Part shown: positions 1 through 7,651 of the stretch, piece after piece | Layout of the letters: each line of letters begins with the position of its first letter | Numbering within the stretch: position 1 is the stretch's first letter | Assembly (NCBI GenBank): GCA_002479765.1 | Contig: DLOZ01000014.1 | Coordinates: 1-29,491 of the forward strand | Length of the DNA: 29,491 nucleotides | DNA from: Sphingomonadales bacterium UBA7471 | GTDB lineage: Bacteria; Pseudomonadota; Alphaproteobacteria; Sphingomonadales; Sphingomonadaceae | Reading direction: 5' to 3' | Made by a program: the position numbers and the translations under genes | The notes under the pieces: model-generated | Seen by the model: only the letters and a program-made list of their open reading frames with translations | Database searches by the model: none | What the model was told of the DNA's origin: nothing

Positions 1-33
1 CCATATTTAAATTATATTTATAATAATTATGAT

Positions 34-2136
34 TCAATTGAAATTTTGTAAAACTTTTGTGTGCAATGCAAATCGCCGACTTGCTGTCATTATTGTTTCT
101 TTACGGTGGGCTACAATTATTCTGGTGATCCCCAATTGACCGATTGCGGCGTTCACCGCTGCTTCAAGTTCACTGTCGAGATGCGATGTACCTTCGTCGA
201 TCACAAGTAGCCTAGGCTGGCGGTAAAGTGCCCGCGCCGTTAACACCCGTTGCTTTTGGCCCCCCGATAATGTTGATCCCATGTCACCGACCAGCGTTTC
301 GTACTGCATTGGCATTTTTGCTATGTCGTCATGGATTGCTGCCGCTTTTGCGGAGGCGATGATCTGTTCCATATCAGGGGCTTCATCAAACAATGCGATG
401 TTGTCAGCAAGCGTTCCTGCGAACAGATGGTCATCCTGTGCCACTGCGCCAACCTGTCGGCGGTAATTGTGATAACCGAACCTTGCCAATGGTTGGCCAT
501 CAATCAATATCTCCCCGCTTTCCGGTTCGACCAAACCCAAGATGATTTTCATCAATGTCGATTTGCCGCCGCCTGATGGTCCGGTGATTGCGATATGATC
601 GCCCGGTTCCACGACAAGATTTACGCCATCGAGCACCAACGGATCGGACGGACTATAGCGATAGCGGATATCGCGCAGTTCGATCCGTCCCCGCAATTCG
701 GCGTCATTCGATGTGTGCTGCTGAAATCCGCTGTCCTCTTTCGTGAGCGCAATATCGGACAACCGCTCCAGATGCAGGTTAAGCATCTTAAAGGATATGG
801 CTTGATCAACCAATGATGCCGCACTCCCCAAGAACTGCCCCTTATAGGCCAGATAGGCGTAGACCATGCCAACGCTGAACCCGCCGTCGATAACAAAGCC
901 GATGGCGAGCCAGACGGTGATAATGCCCTCTAACCCAAATATGATTGTATTGGCCGAGCCTTGCCAGATACCAATGCGCGACAGTCCGATGCTGGTGTTG
1001 ATCGCATCGACCGATTTTGTCTGCCACAGGGCATGTCGTTCAGTTTCTTTGCCGAATAGCCGAAGCGTCGTCATACCGCGAAGTGTCTCAATCATCATCG
1101 ACTGCACCTTGGCACCCGTGACAATACTCGCCTCTTGCGCCTCGCGCTGCATCGGGAAGGTGACCACGCGGACGACAATGTAGAGCACAAAGGCAATGAG
1201 TGCGATGAAGCTTAATGTCGGGCTGTAGAGGAACATCAGCGCAAGTGTAAAAATCGCCATCGCGCCGTCCAGCAACGCTGCAACGGCGCCCGTCGTCAAC
1301 ATCGACTGTATCGGACCGACCGATTGGAAACGCGAAAGTATGTCACCGGTATGGCGCTTTTCGAACCAGTCGATCGGTAGGCGAAAAAGACGGCGCACGA
1401 TGTTCGACGATATGCCGAACCCCATCATCGTCCCTGCATTGAGCAGAACGAACGAACGCATTACCGATGCTGCTAAATTAATGACGGTGAACACTGCGAA
1501 ACCGAATGAAAGGACGGTTAGCAAATCCTTATCCTGCGTCGGCACCACGGTATCGACCGCAATTTGCATATAATAAGGCGAGGCAAGAACAAAGGCTTGC
1601 AGCACAAGGCTCAATACCAAAGTCTGCACCATCGCGCGCTTTAGCCCGGTCATCCGCCGCCATAGCTGGCGAAGCTTCAATGTTTCGCGTTGTTCGCCGG
1701 GTTCGAAATTATCCGATGGGCGAAGTTCCAGCGCTACACCGGTGAAGTGCTTCGACAGTTCAGCTTGTTCAAGCCACTTGCTGCTACCCGCAGGATCGTG
1801 AATGAGTGCCTTTCCGTCTTTTACTTTCTCGATGACGACATAATGGCTCATGTCCCAATGCAGGATGGCAGGCAAACCAAGGTTCGCCAATTCTTCGATA
1901 GGCAGTTTAACCGGACGCGGTGTCAGGCCTATAGTGTCTGCGATACCCATTACCGATTTGAGTGGTGCGCCCCGCATTGACATCACAAACCGTCGGCGCA
2001 GTGACCCCAGATCGACGTTCAACCCGTAAAATCCAGCAATCATAGCTAGGCAGGCGAGGCCGCATTCGGCGACCTCGGTCTGCCGGACGAGGCGGACTTT
2101 AGAACGGCTGAAAAATCCTAGGTCGAGTGCGTTCAT
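34..2136 (-). CDS. C39 peptidase-containing ABC exporter (bacteriocin/microcin type)
   Basis: This 700-residue protein has three parts. An N-terminal C39 cysteine peptidase (about 12-130) carries oxyanion Gln19, Cys25 in ECGLAC, His98 and Asp114. A six-helix membrane domain spans about 165-445, and an ABC ATPase occupies 490-700. The ATPase has Walker A GPSGGGKST (519-527), signature LSGGQKQR and Walker B LLVIDEGTSHLD with its catalytic Glu. Family knowledge: such proteins cut a double-glycine leader from a peptide and pump the mature peptide across the inner membrane (CvaB/LagD type). The start codon overlaps the stop of the upstream HlyD gene as ATGA, so the two are translationally coupled. 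All catalytic residues are present, so it should be active on both counts. No precursor peptide or outer-membrane channel is visible; the next gene downstream lies beyond the left edge. Confidence 0.93.
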   Translation of the reverse strand: MNALDLGFFSRSKVRLVRQTEVAECGLACLAMIAGFYGLNVDLGSLRRRFVMSMRGAPLKSVMGIADTIGLTPRPVKLPIEELANLGLPAILHWDMSHYVVIEKVKDGKALIHDPAGSSKWLEQAELSKHFTGVALELRPSDNFEPGEQRETLKLRQLWRRMTGLKRAMVQTLVLSLVLQAFVLASPYYMQIAVDTVVPTQDKDLLTVLSFGFAVFTVINLAASVMRSFVLLNAGTMMGFGISSNIVRRLFRLPIDWFEKRHTGDILSRFQSVGPIQSMLTTGAVAALLDGAMAIFTLALMFLYSPTLSFIALIAFVLYIVVRVVTFPMQREAQEASIVTGAKVQSMMIETLRGMTTLRLFGKETERHALWQTKSVDAINTSIGLSRIGIWQGSANTIIFGLEGIITVWLAIGFVIDGGFSVGMVYAYLAYKGQFLGSAASLVDQAISFKMLNLHLERLSDIALTKEDSGFQQHTSNDAELRGRIELRDIRYRYSPSDPLVLDGVNLVVEPGDHIAITGPSGGGKSTLMKIILGLVEPESGEILIDGQPLARFGYHNYRRQVGAVAQDDHLFAGTLADNIALFDEAPDMEQIIASAKAAAIHDDIAKMPMQYETLVGDMGSTLSGGQKQRVLTARALYRQPRLLVIDEGTSHLDSELEAAVNAAIGQLGITRIIVAHRKETIMTASRRFALHTKVLQNFN

Positions 2137-3383
2137 CTGCGGCCAACTGCATAGAGCGGTTCAAACAGCCATTCGAACAAGGATTGGTTGCGTGTAGTAA
2201 TCCGCGCGCGGAGCGTCATTCCCGACAGCAGGCTATGTTTCTTGCCGAAGGCCATCATGTATGGCGCATCGATTTCTGCAATGGCGATATAGACCGGAAT
2301 CGCGTTACCCTGGGCATCGGCGGCGGAAATGGGTGCGCCGGGAATTGATGATATCCGCGCCTGAATGGTACCAAATTGCTGATAGGGGAAAGCATCTATT
2401 GATAGCTTGACCACCTGGTCAACACGAGCGAAGCCGATCATCGTTGCCGGAATGCGAAGTTCAGCGCGCAGCTTAGATCCTTTAGGGATGATCGATAGCA
2501 ATGGCGTTGCCGGTCCGACTGACTGTCCGGGCTTAACCGTGATTGCGGTAGCCATTCCGCTCGCAGGCGCGGTCAGCATGTAGCCGCCTGCCACCGACAC
2601 ATCGATCTGCTGGCGGATGAGTTGGGCACGGGTGGCCTTGAAATTCGCTGCCTCGGCTTTCGCCTGCGCCGCTGTCTGGCGGATTGCGCGGCGGGCGTCT
2701 TCTAACTGTGCGGTTTTGCTGGCGCGCGATTGCTCGAGCTGAGACAATTGCTGTTTGCGGTTGGCGAGTTGCTCCTCACGGACCAACATATCGCGGCGGC
2801 TGATGAAGCCGCGTGCAGATACCACTTGAGCGGAATCCAGCTCCTTTTGGGCAGACACGACTAGCGACTTCTGCACAATGATCTGTTCGGCAATATTATG
2901 TAGTTCCTGCTCCATTCCGTCGATTTGCACTGACAACCGCGACTGTTCGGCAATGGAAGCCGTTGCCAGCGCATTCGATTGATCGAGCAGCCTCGCGTCT
3001 TGAGTTTGCAACGATGCAGCCACTTGCGTCAGAGCAGTTTGGCCTGACGTCATCGTTTCGCCAGAACTGATGCGCGCCAACGCTGCGCCTTGTTCGACGG
3101 CCTGCCCTTCCTCGACCAGCAGTTGTGTTACAATTCCGGGACGGGTGGGAAGTGCGATCACGATGCCCTTGTCCGGCACGATAACGCCGGACACTGTCTC
3201 AACCCGCGCATAGCTCGATGAGAACATAAAGATCAGCGCGACCAAAAGCATCGTTAGCAGTAAATAGCCAATCGCTTGCCACCGCACTGGAATGGCCAGA
3301 TTGACTTCACCGTGCAGCCGGTCGGCTCGGTGCTCCATCACCTCTTTGCGGAATAGCTTTATGTCCATATTCCAATGCCGCAT
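2133..3383 (-). CDS. HlyD-family membrane fusion protein of the peptide exporter
   Basis: This is a 416-residue periplasmic adaptor. It has a short cytoplasmic N-terminus, one transmembrane helix (about 34-53), a split lipoyl/barrel-sandwich domain (around 65-105 and 255-300), a long alpha-helical hairpin between them rich in Gln/Ala/Arg, and a C-terminal beta-barrel. Family knowledge: CvaA/HlyD proteins bridge the ABC exporter and a TolC-like channel. It is first in a two-gene operon and its stop overlaps the ABC gene start (ATGA). The start is uncertain: the ATG at 3383 gives MRHWNMDIK, while an in-frame ATG at 3368 (MDIKLF) is also possible. Neither has a convincing Shine-Dalgarno. The paired palindromes at 3421-3464 lie just upstream and are candidate operators for this operon. 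Confidence 0.9.
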   Translation of the reverse strand: MRHWNMDIKLFRKEVMEHRADRLHGEVNLAIPVRWQAIGYLLLTMLLVALIFMFSSSYARVETVSGVIVPDKGIVIALPTRPGIVTQLLVEEGQAVEQGAALARISSGETMTSGQTALTQVAASLQTQDARLLDQSNALATASIAEQSRLSVQIDGMEQELHNIAEQIIVQKSLVVSAQKELDSAQVVSARGFISRRDMLVREEQLANRKQQLSQLEQSRASKTAQLEDARRAIRQTAAQAKAEAANFKATRAQLIRQQIDVSVAGGYMLTAPASGMATAITVKPGQSVGPATPLLSIIPKGSKLRAELRIPATMIGFARVDQVVKLSIDAFPYQQFGTIQARISSIPGAPISAADAQGNAIPVYIAIAEIDAPYMMAFGKKHSLLSGMTLRARITTRNQSLFEWLFEPLYAVGRR

Positions 3384-3420
3384 GCACCAGCGAACGGGCG
3401 TTTCACAAGCAAACGCTTTC

Positions 3421-3441
3421 GTATACGAGCCGTTCGTATAC
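3421..3441. promoter_or_regulatory. Perfect 21-bp inverted repeat, candidate operator A
   Basis: The sequence reads GTATACGA-N5-TCGTATAC, a perfect 8-bp-arm palindrome. The left arm also sits inside TCGTATACGA, itself a 10-bp palindrome, so TTCGTATAC occurs twice in direct orientation 15 bp apart. It lies between the divergent exporter operon and the ABC-F gene. Symmetry and size fit a dimeric repressor site (TetR- or MarR-like), but no regulator gene is adjacent, so the binding protein is unknown. Confidence 0.55.
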
Positions 3442-3444
3442 CGC

Positions 3445-3464
3445 CTGAATGACGCATCATTCAG
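3445..3464. promoter_or_regulatory. Perfect 20-bp inverted repeat, candidate operator B
   Basis: The sequence reads CTGAATGA-N4-TCATTCAG, with perfect 8-bp arms, three bases from operator A and unrelated to it in sequence. It is followed by TTTT on the plus strand and so could form a weak terminator-like hairpin. However, no plus-strand gene ends upstream of it, so a protein-binding site is the more likely reading. Confidence 0.5.
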
Positions 3465-3563
3465 TTTTGAGACCGAAAGCAGCGCTGCATCCCTTCGCCC
3501 GCCGGAATGTGCGATACGCTATGCGGTGACATACGCATCCGCCTCTGCTAGGCGCGCGGCATC

Positions 3564-5426
3564 ATGTTAAACTTAAACGGAATCACCGTGCGCCTTGGCG
3601 GCCGCACTATTTTGGACCGCGCGACCGCGACGCTGCCGCCTTATTCGCGCGTTGGCCTTATCGGCCGCAATGGCGCGGGCAAATCCACGCTGATGAAGGT
3701 GATGATCGGCGAGTTGGAAGCCGACGAAGGCAGCATGGATATGCCGAAGAATACGCGCATCGGCTATATCGCGCAGGAAGCGCCATCGGGCACGGCAACG
3801 CCGTTTGAAACCGTGCTGGCGGGCGATGTCGAGCGTGCGGCTTTGATGGAAGAGGCGGAGCATTGCGCCGACCCCGACCGGCTGGGCGAACTGCACGAAC
3901 GGTTGATCGCGATTGATGCCTACACCGCCCCTGCGCGGGCCGCGCGCATTCTCGTCGGGCTTGGTTTTGATGAAGAGATGCAGGGCCGGCCGCTCGATAG
4001 TTATTCCGGTGGGTGGAAAATGCGCGTTGCCTTGGCCGCGCTTTTGTTTTCCGAGCCCGATTTGTTGCTGCTCGACGAACCTTCAAACCACTTGGACCTT
4101 GAAGCGACATTGTGGCTGGAAAACTTCCTCAAATCCTATCCGTCGATGATGGTGGTGATCAGCCACGAACGCGATTTGTTGAACAATGTGGTCGACCATA
4201 TCCTGCATCTCGAAGGCGGGACAACGACGCTCTATTCCGGCGGCTATGACTCGTTCGAGCGCCAGCGCGCCGAACGTGCAGCGCAGCTGGCCGCGGCCAA
4301 GGCAAATCAGGATGCACAGCGCGCCAAGCTGCAGGATTATGTCGCGCGCAACTCCGCCCGTGCCTCCACGGCGAAGCAGGCGCAGTCCAGAGCCAAGGCG
4401 TTGGCGCGCATGCAGCCCATTGCCGCGATGGCCGAAGATCCGACGTTAAGCTTTGACTTTCCAAGTCCCGATGAATTGAAGCCACCATTGGTCACGCTTG
4501 ATCTGGCGAGTGTCGGCTACACCGCGGGCAAACCGATACTTCAGCGGTTGAACCTGCGCATCGACCCCGATGACCGGATCGCTTTGCTGGGGCGCAACGG
4601 CAATGGCAAGACCACGCTCGCGCGATTGCTTGCCGCGCAATTGACGCCGATGGACGGGGCGATGAGCGCGTCGGGCAAAATGCGCGTTGGCTATTTCACG
4701 CAATATCAGGTCGAAGAACTCGACGGCGACGATACCCCGCTGGAGCATATGACCCAGCAGATGAAGGGCGCGACCCCCGGCGCGGTGCGCGCGCAATTGG
4801 GCCGTTTCGGCTTTTCAGGGGCAAAGGCAACGACGAAGGTCGGCAAGCTGTCGGGTGGTGAACGCGCGCGGTTGGCGCTGGCGCTGATTACCCGCGATGC
4901 GCCGCATATGCTGATCCTTGACGAGCCGACGAACCATTTGGACGTCGATGCGCGTGAAGCCTTGGTGCAGGCGCTGAACGAATATGAAGGCACCGTGGTT
5001 CTGGTCAGCCATGACCGCCATATGTTGGAGCTGACCGCCGACCGTTTGGTGCTCGTCGATGGCGGGACCGCGACCGAATTTTCGGGCACGATTGAGGATT
5101 ATACCGACTTCATCCTGGGCAAGGGCCCAGCGAAAGAGAAGCTATCCAAGGCCGATCGCAAGGAAGACAAAAAGGCGCAAGCCGCAGCCCGTGAGGCGCA
5201 AAGCAAGCTTAAGCGCGAAGTCAATGATGCCGAGGCAGACCTTGCCAAGCTTGAGGTTGTGTTGAGCGCGATTGATCGGGCGATGTTCGATCCGGCGTCC
5301 GCCGCGAACGAATATAAGAACCTGACGATGGGCGAACTGTCGCAACGGCGCGGGAAGATTGTCGCCGCGCAAGAGGCTGCCGAAGCCCGCTGGGTCGCGG
5401 CCAGCGAGGCTTTGGAGAAGGCTTAG
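3564..5426 (+). CDS. ABC-F family ATPase (translation factor type)
   Basis: This 620-residue soluble protein has two ABC domains and no membrane segments. Domain 1 has Walker A GRNGAGKST (34-42), signature SGGWKMR and Walker B LLLLDEPSNHLD. Domain 2 has Walker A GRNGNGKTT (343-351), signature LSGGERAR and Walker B LILDEPTNHLD. A charged linker joins them at about 235-300, and a Lys/Glu/Ala-rich coiled coil ends the protein (about 540-620). Family knowledge: ABC-F proteins bind the ribosomal E site and influence translation or antibiotic protection. Domain order and length fit the YheS/Uup-like housekeeping branch better than a resistance factor. The start MLNLNGITVRLGG matches the usual family N-terminus, although the Shine-Dalgarno is weak. 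Its stop codon overlaps that of the convergent kinase gene. Confidence 0.93.
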   Translation: MLNLNGITVRLGGRTILDRATATLPPYSRVGLIGRNGAGKSTLMKVMIGELEADEGSMDMPKNTRIGYIAQEAPSGTATPFETVLAGDVERAALMEEAEHCADPDRLGELHERLIAIDAYTAPARAARILVGLGFDEEMQGRPLDSYSGGWKMRVALAALLFSEPDLLLLDEPSNHLDLEATLWLENFLKSYPSMMVVISHERDLLNNVVDHILHLEGGTTTLYSGGYDSFERQRAERAAQLAAAKANQDAQRAKLQDYVARNSARASTAKQAQSRAKALARMQPIAAMAEDPTLSFDFPSPDELKPPLVTLDLASVGYTAGKPILQRLNLRIDPDDRIALLGRNGNGKTTLARLLAAQLTPMDGAMSASGKMRVGYFTQYQVEELDGDDTPLEHMTQQMKGATPGAVRAQLGRFGFSGAKATTKVGKLSGGERARLALALITRDAPHMLILDEPTNHLDVDAREALVQALNEYEGTVVLVSHDRHMLELTADRLVLVDGGTATEFSGTIEDYTDFILGKGPAKEKLSKADRKEDKKAQAAAREAQSKLKREVNDAEADLAKLEVVLSAIDRAMFDPASAANEYKNLTMGELSQRRGKIVAAQEAAEARWVAASEALEKA

Positions 5427-5938
5427 GCTGCGATGGCGGCCAAAGCCGCGGTGAAACGCGCTTCGCCTTCGCCCTGAACCAGCGTGTAACGGACGCCGCG
5501 TCCATCGAGTTCCGCGCGACATAGGTCGAAAAAGCGTTTGCGCTCGGCCGATTGCGCATAGACGCGCAAGCCGTCGTCGACGAAGGGCAGGTCGATATCG
5601 AGCAGCAGATAATGGTCGGCAAAACCGGCAAAGGCGCCGAAATATCCGTCTGCTGTGCCAAACATCATATGTGCCCACACCGACGTTATCAGCGGGTCTG
5701 TGTCGAACAATACATAACCGGCGCCCAGCTCTGCTGCACGCGCGGCCGCGGCGCGGTTCATCGCGTCTTGCGTCTGCGCAATGTGGACAAGCTCGGCCAT
5801 GCCGATGTCGGTGCCATGCGCCTCGCAATAAGCGCGGCCATATTCGGGCACGACTTCGCACCCCAAATGCGCCGCAAGCCGCGTGCCCAATGTCGATTTG
5901 CCCGTGCTTTCGGGGCCGTGCAGACAAATCCGTTTCAT
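5423..5938 (-). CDS. Stand-alone ribosylnicotinamide kinase (NadR C-terminal-like)
   Basis: This 171-residue P-loop kinase begins MKRICLHGPESTGKST (Walker A about 8-16). Further motifs match the kinase domain of NadR: EYGRAY, FDTDPL with its Asp pair, and DGLRVYAQSAERKRFF (lid and substrate region). Family knowledge: the domain phosphorylates nicotinamide riboside to NMN. The DNA-binding and NMN-adenylyltransferase parts of enterobacterial NadR are absent. The reading frame stays open upstream to 6226, but that stretch lies inside pnuC in another frame. The ATG at 5938 is therefore chosen; it overlaps the pnuC stop as ATGA. Coupling to the riboside transporter strongly supports the assigned substrate. 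Confidence 0.88.
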   Translation of the reverse strand: MKRICLHGPESTGKSTLGTRLAAHLGCEVVPEYGRAYCEAHGTDIGMAELVHIAQTQDAMNRAAAARAAELGAGYVLFDTDPLITSVWAHMMFGTADGYFGAFAGFADHYLLLDIDLPFVDDGLRVYAQSAERKRFFDLCRAELDGRGVRYTLVQGEGEARFTAALAAIAA

Positions 5939-6492
5939 GCGCGTTCTGCCTTGCGCCATTCGACAAGGCCGGCAACCGCCAGCACCAGAAACACCCCGTA
6001 AAGCCCGGCGGTGAGATGCAGGTCTTTGACGATATACAGCGGGATAGAGATGATATTGACGATGATCCAATAATGCCAGTTTTCGACAAAGCGCCGGGTC
6101 ATCAAAATCTGCCCCGTTATTGACAGCATCGCAATGGACGCATCCCAATAGGGATAGCTGGCATCGGTTTCTGCATGCATGATGGCACCCCATGCCCAAA
6201 TGGCGATGATCGAACCTGCAATCCACAACGCATAGCCCGTTGCCGGAAGCCTGCGGACGGAAATCACGCCGCTTTCGCCTTTATTGCGGTTCCAGCTCCA
6301 CCAGCCATAGAGATTGATGGCCGCGAAAAAGATCTGCAGCCCGGCGTCGCTGTACAGTTTGGCGTCGCTAAAGATGATGAAATATAAAGCGACCATGACA
6401 ATCGCCACGGGAAAGTTCCAAACCGATCGCCGGATAATCAGGACGATGTTGGCAATGCCGAGCAAAACGGCGACGATTTCAATCATGCTCAT
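5935..6492 (-). CDS. pnuC: Nicotinamide riboside transporter PnuC
   Basis: This 185-residue polytopic protein has about seven hydrophobic helices. It carries PnuC hallmarks: the WNFP segment after helix 1, YSDAGLQIFF, INLYGWWSWNRNK in the middle, and YPYWDA. Near the C-terminus, ENWHYWIIVNIISIPLYI resembles the family's substrate-site helix. Family knowledge: PnuC moves nicotinamide riboside by facilitated diffusion, and phosphorylation inside traps it. Here the kinase is the very next gene, overlapping by ATGA, giving a self-contained uptake-and-trap pair. MSMIE (6492) is chosen as start; a second ATG two codons downstream (6486) is equally possible. No riboswitch is recognisable in the 190 bases upstream. 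Confidence 0.93.
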   Translation of the reverse strand: MSMIEIVAVLLGIANIVLIIRRSVWNFPVAIVMVALYFIIFSDAKLYSDAGLQIFFAAINLYGWWSWNRNKGESGVISVRRLPATGYALWIAGSIIAIWAWGAIMHAETDASYPYWDASIAMLSITGQILMTRRFVENWHYWIIVNIISIPLYIVKDLHLTAGLYGVFLVLAVAGLVEWRKAERA

Positions 6493-6684
6493 TTTGGGTG
6501 CTGTAGCGCCGTAACGGAGGGACGCAAGTGCCGAGGATTATCGCGGCTGCGTAAAGTGAAAATTACGGAAAACTCAACCTTGCCCGTGGCTTGCGTCCGC
6601 CGCTTGAAACAGCTCTTCGTCCTCGCTGCGCACGGATAGGCGTTCCAACGCAGCGGGCGTGGCTATAGCGGCGCGGTTGTTTGC

Positions 6685-7422
6685 CTAAGCCGAAATGGCG
6701 GTGTGTTCGTGTGCTGCGTTCATGGCGTGCACATCGGCCTGCAAAGTATATCCAAAACCGTACAACGCATTCAGGCTGATGCCACATGCGGGGTCAAGTT
6801 TCAGGTTCTTGCGTAACCGTGCGACATGGGTGTCAATCGTCCGCGATTGGTAATCGATAACTTTACCCCATAAGGTTGCTGCCAAATATTGCCGCGAAAG
6901 AAGGCGGTTCGGATTTGTGAAAAACAGCATCGCCATGTCAAATTCACGCTTGGGCAGCACGATCTCTTCGTCGCCAAGGTAGATCGTGGACGTCGATGGA
7001 CGCAGCAAATAGCGGCCGAGGGTGACGTTTTCCGACACGTTTTTCACTTCGCCTTTGGAACGGCGCAACAGCGATTTGATCCGCATTGCAAGGACGTCGG
7101 GATCTACTGGCTTGGAAACATAATCGTCGGCACCGGCCTGTAACCCGCGCACAATGTCGATATTTTCGGCGCGTGCGGTCAGCATGATGGCTGGCATATC
7201 CGGATGAAACTTCCGAATATATTCGAGCACTTCGATTCCAGATAGATCCGGAATGGACCAATCGACGATCAGAAGGTCGCATTCCGATTGGCGCAAGGCC
7301 GCCAAAAATTTCTGCGATGAATCATAGTTGGAAACCGTGTAACCCGATGCCCCGAGAAATTCCTCGAGTTCTGCCGCAAATGCTAAGTCGTCTTCTACGA
7401 CAGCGATATGAAATTTCTTCAT
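6685..7422 (-). CDS. OmpR/PhoB-type response regulator (orphan)
   Basis: This 245-residue two-domain regulator has a receiver domain (1-120) with the full set of conserved residues: acidic pair Asp11/Asp12, phospho-acceptor Asp54, Thr82 and Lys104. The C-terminal winged helix (about 130-225) contains LPKREFDMAMLF and the recognition-helix region SRTIDTHVARLRKNL. Receiver phosphorylation should drive dimerisation and DNA binding. No histidine kinase gene lies nearby, so the partner is unknown. The start at 7422 has AGGG about nine bases upstream and a good promoter 38-67 bases upstream. Direct repeats of TGTAAC/TGTGAACT overlap and precede the -35, suggesting autoregulation or control by a related regulator. 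Neighbours on the same strand are the beta-lactamase-like gene upstream and pnuC downstream, with no obvious functional link. Confidence 0.93.
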   Translation of the reverse strand: MKKFHIAVVEDDLAFAAELEEFLGASGYTVSNYDSSQKFLAALRQSECDLLIVDWSIPDLSGIEVLEYIRKFHPDMPAIMLTARAENIDIVRGLQAGADDYVSKPVDPDVLAMRIKSLLRRSKGEVKNVSENVTLGRYLLRPSTSTIYLGDEEIVLPKREFDMAMLFFTNPNRLLSRQYLAATLWGKVIDYQSRTIDTHVARLRKNLKLDPACGISLNALYGFGYTLQADVHAMNAAHEHTAISA

Positions 7423-7459
7423 TGCTACGCCCTAAATAGTGGACTGGACCGCCACGAGA

Positions 7460-7489
7460 TTTATACCAAAAATGTAACTTTTGTAACAA
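7460..7489 (-). promoter_or_regulatory. Predicted promoter of the response regulator gene
   Basis: Read on the minus strand there is TTGTTA (7489-7484) as -35, an 18-base spacer and TATAAA (7465-7460) as -10. The expected start of transcription near 7452 gives a leader of about 30 bases before the ATG at 7422. The surrounding sequence is distinctly AT-rich against its neighbours. This is a prediction from consensus only. Confidence 0.5.
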
Positions 7490-7513
7490 TTATATTGTGA
7501 ACTAATGTGAACT
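7473..7513. promoter_or_regulatory. Direct-repeat cluster over the response-regulator promoter
   Basis: There are four related half-sites in one orientation on the plus strand: TGTAAC at 7473 and 7482 (9-bp period), and TGTGAACT at 7496 and 7506 (10-bp period, identical 8-mers). The first pair overlaps the predicted spacer and -35; the second lies immediately upstream of it. OmpR/PhoB-family proteins typically bind tandem direct repeats of about 10-11 bp near the -35. The gene product itself or a paralogue is therefore the natural candidate binder (inference). Confidence 0.45.
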
Positions 7514-7651
7514 TTATGTATTTTATGGAACAAAACGGATATATGCACGCTCCGGTCGGTCCAAAACGGAGTGAATATTTAGCAAACGATTATTTAACAT
7601 GCTGAATTCCTTATACCTTTCGGCAGAAGGCGCATTTTGGCAGATATCGCT

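Noticed and set aside
3445..3470. Palindrome plus TTTT read as an intrinsic terminator
   Set aside because: No plus-strand gene ends upstream and the minus-strand gene starts there, so there is nothing to terminate.
5423..6226. 267-residue version of the NadR-like kinase
   Set aside because: The N-terminal third is the out-of-frame complement of pnuC; the Walker A domain starts properly at the ATG at 5938.
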